NCBI RefSeq assembly: GCF_000699445.3
Contig: NC_067202.1
Coordinates: 11,313,924-11,377,923 of the forward strand
Direction: 5' to 3'
From: Schistosoma haematobium
Taxonomy: Eukaryota > Platyhelminthes > Trematoda > Strigeidida > Schistosomatidae
DNA length: 64,000 nt
Position numbers and translations under genes: made by a program. Below the pieces are notes generated by a model. It ran no database searches, was not told where the DNA came from, and was given only the letters and a program-made list of their open reading frames with translations. Below are positions 1-11,455 of this stretch, one piece after another; the first letter of the stretch is position 1, and each line of letters opens with the position of its first letter.

Positions 1-594
1 TTTCAATCAGTGAAATTTCTAAAATCTCCACAAAACCCCTTCTGATAATAACTATTTCTTATTATTAGATTTTGTTTATGAAAGCTCTTGGGAATTTGTT
101 TTTCGTTTAATTGTAAAGGTTTGTTCAGGTATTTTGAATATATTTAACACATAATTGTTTGAGATGGTAGAGAACCATATATGGAGTAATTCAAACACTT
201 CACTTCGACATGAAGTTTGTGCTGATGATGTCGTTGAGAATAACGATGAAAGCTCCACGACCAAACCATCCAGCTCAGAGAACAAAATTCCATCAAAAAA
301 ATAACTTTCTACATGGATATTATCGTAGATATTGTCAAACAATTGTGTTTTCAACATTCAACTAAACTCTACTCACATAGTGAATAGGCACAAGTCATTC
401 TTGGAATTCACTTCATTATCTGATAACAAATAATTTCAGGTCGTAGGTTTTAGCTGTTTGAAAAGACATATTATTTCGATTAGGTTTAAATTTAGTGATA
501 ATTATTCATATTGTATGTAATATATTAAAAAATTCTCAAATTTAACCAGTGAATAATTAGTTAATACTCCAACTTTATGTTCATTATACGTGCG
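1..594 (+). repeat. HHR-SINE1 tail remnant (about 1-55), otherwise unassigned
   Basis: The first 55 bases match the tail that follows the HHR-SINE1 copy at 3300-3412 (the 'atctccacaaa' motif and flanks). The rest to 594 shows no coding sequence, RNA gene or clear repeat. Confidence 0.4.
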
Positions 595-785
595 TTTTAC
601 CCACCTCTCTAGTCCTTTCCTAACTTCCTCTTCAGCTAGAAGTTGATTTGTTCTCCGCCACAAAAGGTTGTTGCTGATGGTATCTGATAAACGAATCTGG
701 GGTATCTTGCGTAGACAACTGTTTGTAAATACCTGTACATTTTCGATGATGGTTGTAGTAGTTCCTCATATTTCAACTTGAGAAA
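595..785 (-). mobile_element. RTE-like non-LTR retrotransposon fragment
   Basis: The reverse complement reads like the segment at 45640-45800 of the larger RTE-like copy: 'ACAACCATCATCGAAAATGT', the SCLRKIP...DTISNNLLW region and the start of the RW(K/V) segment. It is decayed and has no open frame. Confidence 0.65.
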
Positions 786-904
786 GATCATAATTTTCCA
801 CAAGAAGCACCTTAAAAGTAATAGTTACTTTATTCAAGACTACAGTTCTGGTAACAATAAATGATTCTCTGCACAAAATACACAGTATTTTTATACAGCA
901 TTGT

Positions 905-1079
905 TTGTGTGTGATGATTAGAAGTATTTGGATTATTATACGAACTAGGAATCCCTGAAATAGCGCAGTTTAAAACAAACAGAACTAGGTGATCACAAAC
1001 GAACGTATTGTATTTAGAATTCAAAATCAGGCAGTCATCAAGTATAAGAGAATTATTAGTTCATACAAACACCACATTA
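905..1079. repeat. Short interspersed repeat, copy 1 (about 170 bp)
   Basis: Similar over its whole length to 12556-12724 (shared 'gatgattag', 'attagttcat' and 'caaacaccacatt'). No tRNA-like head or coding potential is seen. The second copy interrupts an RTE-like fragment, so the unit is or was mobile. Confidence 0.6.
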
Positions 1080-1571
1080 TGTCAACCATCTTCAACAATG
1101 AATGTTTTTGATTATTTCAGCATTGTATGACCAATTCCAATGTATTCTTCTCTCGGTCCTTTAAAAATCATAGTTACGAATAAGAGTATGATAACTCCTA
1201 TGGTATTTCCGTTTGTATCTTATGCTATGTTCAGTATCAACGCTGCTAGTACCAATACACTCACATGAACACTGATTAAAATCTAAATGAATAACTTCGT
1301 AAAAGAACATTAAGTGTACTGTTAATACTAATTAAAAATATCAAACTACTTATAAAGTTAATCAAAATTCAACTAATGAATTGTTCTAGCTTATTTCGTT
1401 TTAGAAATTATAGTTCAAATGACAAATGGCTTTTTAGTTAATTAATCAAAAATTGATTCTTGTTAGGATTGTACATAATTTTCATTAATCATTCATCAAA
1501 TCTTTCACTAAGACTGAATTCAATTACCTTGCAAAATTTGAAAACTTGATACAGTTACAAAATATTAATAG

Positions 1572-1795
1572 TTCAATTTATGAGTCGATGTAAGCTAGAC
1601 CACCATTGAAAACGTGGAATCACTGTACAGCCGTTTCATCCTAGTATGGGACTACTCAGTAGTGCACATCCACGATCCTGCATGTAGGACTTTAATCCAG
1701 GACTTTCGGTTTCGCGCGCGAACTCTTAACCTCTAGACCACTGAACCGGTATCCAACGGTATGAATGTTTAACTTCAATTGATCCATGATCTTGC
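1572..1795 (-). repeat. HHR-SINE1, near full length, decayed hammerhead
   Basis: On the - strand: 5' leader, tRNA-like head (GGTTCAGTGGTCTAGAGG A-box-like; the B-box is decayed), then the hammerhead region 1621-1672 and the tail 'ggtggtctagctt'. The ribozyme core reads CTGAGTA instead of CUGANGA (G8 changed), so it should be inactive; GAAA is kept. Confidence 0.7.
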
Positions 1796-1799
1796 GCAA

Positions 1800-2606
1800 C
1801 CATTCATCCATTGTCTGAGGTAGATACCTATCTCTATCCGACACGGATTGGACTCCACTGGTCAATGTTTCTCAGGAAATCCATCTTGAAACCAGTCATT
1901 AGTGAGTACATGATGATAATCATTGGAATTCAACTATTAAAATTACTGCAATCTCCATAAACCTTCATTCAAATTACAAAATATTAGTTATAAATTCTTA
2001 TTAACTCATTAAAACAGATATCATTCATAGACGTTTTACACTGACATAAAAAATCTATCTAAACTACAAGGTCATTATGTAAAATATTCGTTTTGAACAT
2101 TTGATATTTTGTTGACCATGTACATGTATGTGTGTGTGTGTTTGTATTTATATATGTGACTTGTTTCATTATTTTTTGTATGCATATATTTGGATTAAAC
2201 TTTTCATTCACACAAAATACAACCTTGACGATAGTGAATACCGGAAGTCAACTCTTTCTATTAAATTATCAATCAATTAACACCCCTTCCATTTCCATTC
2301 TCATTCTGTATATGATTGTGAAATATAATTCAGTTGTATCTAGGTTTGTTTATTGATCACGTTATACATTTTGTATCAAACATTTTCACAATTTATTGTA
2401 TTGTAGTTGCCTTATCAAATATCACTGATACATATCCTGATTTTTTTAACTAATCAGTATTATACAGAGACAAAAAGAGAAAGAGATCTAGAGAAAATAA
2501 GTAACAGAGCTCATACTGTTGAATACTTCACTCTGGAAATAAAATAGTTCTACAAATTATAAAATACTAAACAAAAAAGAACAAAACATTAAATTTGTAT
2601 ACAAAT
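1800..2606 (+). other. 5' flank of the three-finger gene
   Basis: AT-rich, with a short TG run at 2127-2140 and pieces of the HHR-SINE1 leader around 1835-1905. No promoter element can be named with confidence; the 5' UTR is probably within the last 100-150 bases. Confidence 0.3.
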
Positions 2607-2795
2607 ATGCAAGTGTTCAGTACAATTGTCATTCAGTTTATTTTGCTTCTATACACTACCAATTATGTCATATCACTTAAATGTTATCAGTGTAATTCAC
2701 ATAATGATAATGCATGTAATAGTATTACTGATTCACGAGAACGACCTAAAGAATGTCCACCACATCTACAAGCATCATGTAAAACTATAGTTCAG
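2607..2795 (+). CDS. Three-finger protein exon 1 (signal peptide and first five cysteines)
   Basis: Codes 63 residues from ATG at 2607 to ...CKTIVQ. The reading frame runs on only three codons into the intron before a stop, and the donor CAG/GTAAGT at 2795/2796 is near consensus. The exon holds the signal peptide, the CYQC motif and three further cysteines. Confidence 0.87.
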
Positions 2796-5700
2796 GTAAG
2801 TTGATAAATATAATGTTTGTTTATTTATGATATAACATGAATAAATATTATTCACCTAGTGATAATCTGTAAGAAAATGCTTTTTGAATAAAATACAATT
2901 TTAAAAACGTTTTCAGTGTCACCTTAGATGACTTCGATTGATGGTAAGAATTATCTACAAATTATATAACCATCTATATTTATTAGTGTTTAGTATGAGA
3001 GGGATCACTTAAAGTTGTAATGGGAAAACCATGAAGTACCAAATAATTGAAGCTTACAGTGTATTAGTTACACTTGTCAATGAATATGGTACTATATTTG
3101 AAAATGTACATCATTGAAATTTGAATAATTGACTGAATAGTTTTGTTTTCTCTGGATTACACCTAAAGTAATTGGATTTGATTTTGTGTGGAATACCTGT
3201 TGGTTGGTATTTAATTTTCTACAAATCCATAACTGATGTCAGTTGATAATAAAAGTTATCTTCAAAGTGTTAATTGTCTAATTAGAAATTTTCCACATTA
3301 ACGGGATCGTGGATGCGCACTGCTGAAGAGTCCCATACTAGGACGAAACGGCCGTCCAATGCTTCCAGGTTTTCAATGGTGGTCTAGCTTCAACTGACTC
3401 ATGATTTCAATCTGCGAAAATTTCTAAAAAATCTCCACAAACTTCTTCTGGTAAAATTAATTGGATGAATAACAAGGATATATATTCATACACTGAAGTT
3501 TTTTAGGTCACGAATCAATCTTATTCGGATCATCACTAAAAACATGATAGCATTAGACAGTTATTTCGTCATAGTACTGAAATCCTCAATAAAATGAAAC
3601 AGCTTTCCAATGCTCACTGGTTTTCAGTGGTGGTCTAGCAAAGATCAGTTGCTAACCTAAAGTATGGAAATCCTATAATTTTCTAAAATTCCATGATAAT
3701 AATGATCACGTATTCACTAGGGTCTAGTTTAAAGACCCTATCCCTGCAATACAACTGAGAATCGGTAACCAGTGGAGTTTAACTTTGGGAGTTAGACAGT
3801 TATTAGAAGCCATATTCATTTATTCAACGATCAGCTGATACATACTAGTAATTTCTTTAGTAAAGGCGAATGTTCTTTCGAAAAAATCATAGCAAGAACT
3901 ATATTTAAACAGTTCAAGTTCCTATTTAACTGCTTATTGGTAGTGTCTTTATAAGAAAGTTTCGTATGTCTTTAATTCAATTTCAGGACAGAATATTAGT
4001 ATGTAATTTTCAACTACGTTTAAATAATTCTTCAATTTCTTCTGGTTTTCTTTATTGATATCTTCAAATGTAAATAGGTCCTTTTCGAAGAACCCTCGGA
4101 GAGAATATGATTTCTGAACGAACCAGTAAAATCAAAGATATCACATCTTGAACTGGAGTTAAATTCGTTCATTCATAGGGCAAAATAGCATTTCGGCATC
4201 ATAGTTAATTTCAATTCGTGATGAAAACCCTTACTACTGTAGTGAACAGAACACGGGTGGGGACAATCGAATGTATTTAACACAAAATTACAGGACTTGT
4301 TCATAAAATCTAACAATCATAAAGTAAATGCTTGATTTGCAAAATGTCCATCAATTGTCTCAAAATGACTCAGACTTCATTGTTCTTGCATTTTCATACA
4401 AATTGCATTCTGTTTCCATTCTTTACTGTTCGATCCTCTTGTCTCTCTGCTGTCAGACCTTCTGTTAACGACTAACATCATATAATACTTATATCAATAT
4501 AAGGAGCACACCCCACACCACATCCCCAAACCTTATCTTCTAACTGTCATTCCGAATCCTTATCCCCCACAATAACTCATAACCCTCTGTTGACTCTAAT
4601 GAGTAGTATAACCTTTTCAAGATCGCTTTAGCATCACTTAAGGATCGTCCATAAAGTAAAGCCTCACCGGACCTTCTTCAATTCAACAATTTTATTTCAA
4701 AATAAAAACGGGAAATCAGAAAACCAACTCAGTAAAGCAAGAACAGTGTCTGACTGATAGTTTTGGTAGATATAATGTACATAGATGAAGCAGTCAGACT
4801 AAAGATAGAGACTTTAGGTTCTTAGCTCGAAAACCAAAACAGAATAATAGATAGCTGGAAACTAATTAGGAAGTATGTAAAAGCCCAGTAGAACTTACTG
4901 ATGCTTCGCTACTTAAACGCTGGAAATTGACACATATTAGTAGTCTAAAGACTAGGAATGAATATGAGTGATCCTTATGATGGTGGAGAATTTATCAGTA
5001 TTTCAGAGGAATATAGTAGAAAACAAATTGATCTTAAATATGTAACATATTGACGGGAATGGTAAACTTCAAAATAACCTGGAAGTTCTTAAGGTGACAC
5101 TATCATATAGACGAACCACTCAGACTTAATATGGGGCCTTATGAATATTACCTTGACATTTATTTATCCGTATGTCTACAAAAACAATAATGCTTTGTAG
5201 GCAAGCCTTACAACACTAACCCTCGCACCATAGTGATACGGATCGTGATGATAATCTGAACGTAATCCCCGACATCAACACATAATTCTCACCCTTTTTC
5301 CGTGCTGCAAGGAACAATCCACATGACAGGGTTCTCAATTCATGCCAAAACTCTATTATCCAACATGATGATGATAGAGAAAACACATAAATATTTACGA
5401 TGTATGGCATCCTTTTGTCTACGGAATCAATGTTGAAATAATCAGCCGTACAATAGGTGCAGTTGTGTCCGTCCACGGCTACAATCTTAACCTTATAGTT
5501 TGATTTGTTTATGACGATTCAATAGACAATTTGCCTGAAATAGTTGTTTCCTAATCTTTCACTATACCAATCAATTTGATTAGAGTATGGTAAAAAATAG
5601 AAGTAACCCTATTAAGGCTCGAAGTTATGATATATGGAAGCTAGATTTAGTGGTTTGAAAGTAACGGGCTCACCTCAAAATATCTAGAAGAGTCTTTTGT

Positions 5701-8700
5701 TTACACTGCTCAAAAATATTATATTCTAGTGGGTAACATTCATCCAATATTTTAACAGGCTTCTTCAATGGTTCTCGAGATAATATTTTATGATGATAAA
5801 ATCATTTAAAAACTATTCATTGAAATTTTTTGATACCTATAATCTCATTTGTCATGTTTTACACTCATCATTTTTTAAGCATTCCATTATTTAACTATAA
5901 TCTTGACAACTAAATAGAAGATTATTGATAAAATGTAGATAGTAAATTATTTAAAATAAATGACTTTTTAACCTTCTATCTGAATATACCAATTTGTCAA
6001 ATTAATCTGAATCATGTACAAACACAATCATCTTGAATATTCAACATGTCTAGTATACTTTGTAGTCACATGATTATATCGAATTCTAACAAAATACTAT
6101 CGGTTCATGATGATGATGATCATAACTACATGTGTAAGTATTTATACACATAATGATGATCAGCACATATTTTGTAGTTAGCCTGGTCATCGAGAATATG
6201 TCGAGTACCATATATAATCATTTACATTGTAATGTCAAATTGTTGGTAGACTCAACTTTAGCTTTAAGATGTGCTATGTACTGGATAGGAGGGTTGACAG
6301 TAGATAGTGAACTGTGTTTATGAGGAACTAGGAGAGGAAAGAACAAAAGAAAATTTAAGTTGATGACAACTCAATAATTCTATATCAGATGTACTTATCT
6401 TTTATAATGAAAAAAAGATCAGTAATCATTAGGAATACGCAAGCATTGAGGTAAAAACAGTATATGGTAACTGTAACTGAAGTTTGGTAATAAAAAGCTT
6501 TAAAAAATGAGCTAGTCATTGGTGAAACACTAATTGAATTAGTGTAAAGCCATTTAGTTATTGTAAATGTCCAGAAATAGAATGTCTATCGGGTAAATAT
6601 CTAAACAGAATTATTTTATAAGCAAAGATAGGTGGTGGCTAGCAGTGGAATCCAGGATGCGCGTCTTGCTCTATTTGGGACACGTCAGCTGGAGATACCT
6701 GCACTATTCTAAAATCCTTTGAGTTGGGATTTAATTTAATGATCAATTTATTGTCTCTTCTAATCAATCGTAACTTCATGGTAAACTGAATAACTGTTGA
6801 GAAAAAAGAAGCGATAAGACTGAAGTACGTTTTCAACAATGAATAGACTGACTTTGAGAAAAATCTAATCACCTAACTACTAGATTCTAATGTCATCATT
6901 ATGGGGACTGATTGTCTATATTTTAATCTTATTAAAGTTTTTTTTCAACTGCTCCTGTGGAGCCAGTTATATTGGGCGTACAATTCGGCAAGTCCGTCAT
7001 CGCATTACTGAACATCATCCGTCGTGGTTAAACAAAGGACAGGTAAAAGTGATTAAAAGTTCTATTCTCTCTCACGTGGTTGACACAGGTCATCAAGTCG
7101 AATTGAATAAAGCTTTTAAGGTTATCTACAATATCCCATCTAATTTGCCACATGGTTTACGAGTGCGCCTCTTGCACATTGCGGAAGCCATCGCAATCCA
7201 TGTTCACAAACCTGACCTTTGCATTCAAAAGAGATTCGTACAACCACTTTCCCTGCCCTGGCCATCAGTTTAAGATTTCCTTCAAAAGAACTATTTTTCA
7301 TACTTCCATTTTTTTTAAAACTTTTGTAATTTTATTTCTGTTGCTTTTGAACTTAATAACTTCTCAACATTCATCTCTTGATTCTTACGTAACTACCATC
7401 CTATTGACCATCCGTTAAAATTCTGTTCCTTCTTTGTTTCTTACATTACGCAACTTAGCAACATCTTGATCACTTTGAATATTAATAATCCTCTTTCTTC
7501 CAATTAATCAATGTTAATTTAAATGTCATTATGTAATTATTACGTAACGTATCCACTCGATGAGTATTATATTATTATTGTAAAACGTATATATTAGTGT
7601 AGAGCCATGATGAAAAACTAATTGAAAAGAAATTTCTTCGCTCAATTCGTTCCTTCTTTATTTAACGTATGGACAATTGTTAGACTTAGTCATGATTGGC
7701 AAGTATGTGATTTAATAAGCCATACAACTGATTTTCAGCTAGTTCGGCCACATATTGATACTTTGATCGACCAATGAAGTGACTAGTTGGGTTAATGTGT
7801 TAGAAACAATACAGTGAACGTAAATTGGGGTGTTATTTGTTAAATTGTATGTAATTACACATTCATAGTTCCTAGGCCACTGGAGACAGTCGACCGGAAA
7901 CGCTGAATCTATGTTTTGTGCTAGTTATTACTCACCGGCAAGGTGTATGTACAAGCTAGGAGGAGATGACATATAATATATAAGTCTAACTCACATCACT
8001 TAGTGTAAAAGTTAGTAACGTCACTGCTTAGTTGTACGAAATGCGACTGATCTTCAGTTGATTATTATGAACCACCTAAAATTTAAACATAATGTAAACG
8101 TTGTTAAGTTACTTAAATCATTGACCCAATTGGAACACACTTGATAGAACTCAAGGACCAGGCAAATATGACATTGGTCACTGCTTAATGATCAATGAGC
8201 GTATCAGTTCAGTATGTTCATCTCTGAATCTAGTCTCTAGTGTAGTTTTTTCACAATTATAGATGGTTTATTCTCTTTTTATGAAAGCACAAATATTTTC
8301 ATAAATCTGTACTCAACGTCTTTAACTTAATAAAAGAAGATCAGTTACCGTTTCCACGAAATGGATTTACTTAGAGTTTAATTACGATACTTATTGCTCC
8401 TCTTTAGTTGTGACTTCAGTATATGTGGTCACTGACTTGTGGTCGAATCCATGATAGTAAGTCTAGACTGCTTGATTAAGAACTATACGATAATCGTAAT
8501 GAATAATTAATATTTATCTTAGTGGTGCAGAAACGCAATCATTTATTATTTTCTCACAGATTTTGATTTTCAGTGTTACTCTATATTTTTTCAATCCTGT
8601 GGATTCTTGAGCGTCTTAACATCAGTTTCACATTCTATGATAATGATATCTGACTGTTTAACTCTATTACTGACAGCTTCTAATGACGGATTTTCTAAAA

Positions 8701-11415
8701 TTCCGAATTGATTTTGATTCCTTCATTCAAATCCGTTTGATTGATATATCTTTCAGTAGTTATGTGGATTATGACGATTTACACAAATTTAGAATGTTTG
8801 AGTCTTTAAAAACTAGAGAGAACAACACACTTTTATTTCGTTCTATTACATAAACGTAGACTAATGATTTCTACAAAGGATCAAATTTAAAGCGTACAGG
8901 TCTCCCTGTGAGTATGATATTATTTAATTATTAAGTTGAAATCCAATGAATCTATATTTTCTAACTTCAATCATGTTGTACATTTAATAATACTATTATG
9001 TTATTGTTTACCACCCATCTTATTTAGTCAATCTTATTTAGTAGTTAAAACTATTCTAAAGGAATTATGGTAAATTTATTTTAAACTTTGTCGCTGGTAA
9101 GTACATGATTATTAACGATCAATAGGAATTGGTAATAGCTGTTATAAACACCATGGAGCTATTTCAACCTAAACTAAATTTTTCCTTAACAATAATAACC
9201 GCTCATAAACTTACAAATTAAATGTAACACAAGTGTTTTAGGTTTTATTGAGCTATCGAACTGTCAGTTGATGTTATATACTCCTAAATATTAATAATAT
9301 TGTTTCTCTCATTTGAAAATCTGCAATTAAATGACATTATGACATTAGCTCAGTAGTGGGGTTTTAGATTATGAAACTAGGTGATATGAGTTCAAATATT
9401 ATTCGAAGCATTAGTCCTCTCAAGATTGTAGAAATCTGTTGTTGACGACTGTCAACTAGCATGAAGCCAAGGTTATGTGAAGCTTGCTGCCGAGTACCTC
9501 CAATCACCTAATATCTTAGTGCATGTGGTGTCGAGTCATTTAGAATAATTGCCACGTTACAACCTGATCGATAGAATTCGATCAACACTAAGGGAATAAA
9601 CAAACATGAAATTGGTTACTATTTAATGATCAATCAATAATCATAAATACAAATATATACCAGGGAAGACTGAGTAGGTCATATACTATTGTAAAACCAT
9701 TTGATAAGTGAGAAATGTGACTAAGATTTCTCTATTGGAAATAAGTTAATTATCAGATAAACATCACCAAGCTTGTCCGTATCTAGGTCAGTGTAGATAT
9801 ATGTACATATACAAATGAGTTATTTAGATCATTAGATTTGTGATAATGATCCTATTATGCACTCTCAATCTTTTTATTCTGTATAATTATCAAGGTAAGC
9901 GTTTAGACAGTGTGAGTCGTTAACCAATTTGAACCGTAGAACACAACATATTTTTAATTCGACACCATTGTTCGATTATAATTTTGTTATGGATAAGTGA
10001 ACTGTATGCACTTTACTATAAGGGGTTTATGGAAATTGTTGAATTTTCATAGTTTATATCATGAACTGATCTTTGATAGATCACAATTGAAAGCATGAAA
10101 GCATCAGACAGTCGTTTCGTCCTCATAGAGAACTCTTCAACAGTGCACATCCACTACTTCACAAACTAACGTTTCCACAGATCCCCTATAGTAATTATAA
10201 TCGTGTGCTCACTAATGACTAGCTTTAAGATACAGTTCCTGGAGATCTAATGAGAAGCCATGGCCAATGTTGACTGTGAAACAGTTGTCCATTACAGACA
10301 ATCGAAGACGGTTGCTCAATATCATGAACTGATTGAAGTTAAACATGTATATCATTGGATGCCGGTTAAGTGAACTAGGGGTTAAGCATTCATGTGCGAG
10401 AGTGGAGTTCCTTGGTTTAATGGCTGTTGGTGAGGTAGTGGATGCGTTTTGTTGATCAGTCCTATGCTAGGACGAAACAGCTATCTATTACTTCCTGGTT
10501 TGTAATATTTATTTATCTACAATGTCATGTAACAGATTTTCTCTATATAACATTAATTAACCTTAATTTTTTGCATGATTAACTTATGAGGAAAATACTG
10601 AATATCAATGGCCCAGATTTATTTGGTATAATTCCAAAATGAGATAAAAGGTCATTAAATACACTTTATAATCGTGTCTTCCCTAACAATTAGTTCAAAG
10701 CTATTAAACAAAGTATTATCTTCCTAGTAAATGATGTCAACTGAAGTGACCTATAAATAATTTGCATCATTTTATTTGGGTTAGGGTTATTGATCATTAG
10801 AAACTATTAAATATTATTCTTTCTTTAAACTGATCAGTTGTATTGTATTTATTATATAGTTTATTATAATGATCAACTTTTTATCGGTTAAGTTTGTAAC
10901 GCCCTGAACTAGTTGAAATTACTTGATATTCTATTAGTTTGTACTTAAAGTTGAGTTACTAAAGACAAGATGACTGAATGAATAGTTATTGTATTTGTCG
11001 TAGTTGAAACATGAAGTTTATTTGCTAACTTGGATGAAAATACGGAATAATTGACTTACAATTGTCCAACAATTATAATGTCTTACACTATAGTCTAAGT
11101 AGGAGAGATTAGCTTGAGTTTTAGATCGTGAAGTGTTTTTTCCCCAGTTGTTAAGTATACGTAATTAGGCTAACCTAGAGTAAAAGAGTCTCATGAATGT
11201 AAGAGTAAGTGAATATTTACCAATATATATGTATATCAAATAACTTAGTTCATTTGTCTTTCGATTATCTGATATCTTTGGAATCTCCTTCAGAGAGCTC
11301 ATACTTCCGCAAATCATTCCAACCATTCTGGTAGTATTTCTTCATCTGTTAATCGTTGGCATTTTACCCACTTACAACAGCATAATTCAACTAAGCATTC
11401 AGAAGTGGGGCTGAG

Positions 11416-11455
<40 letters not shown>

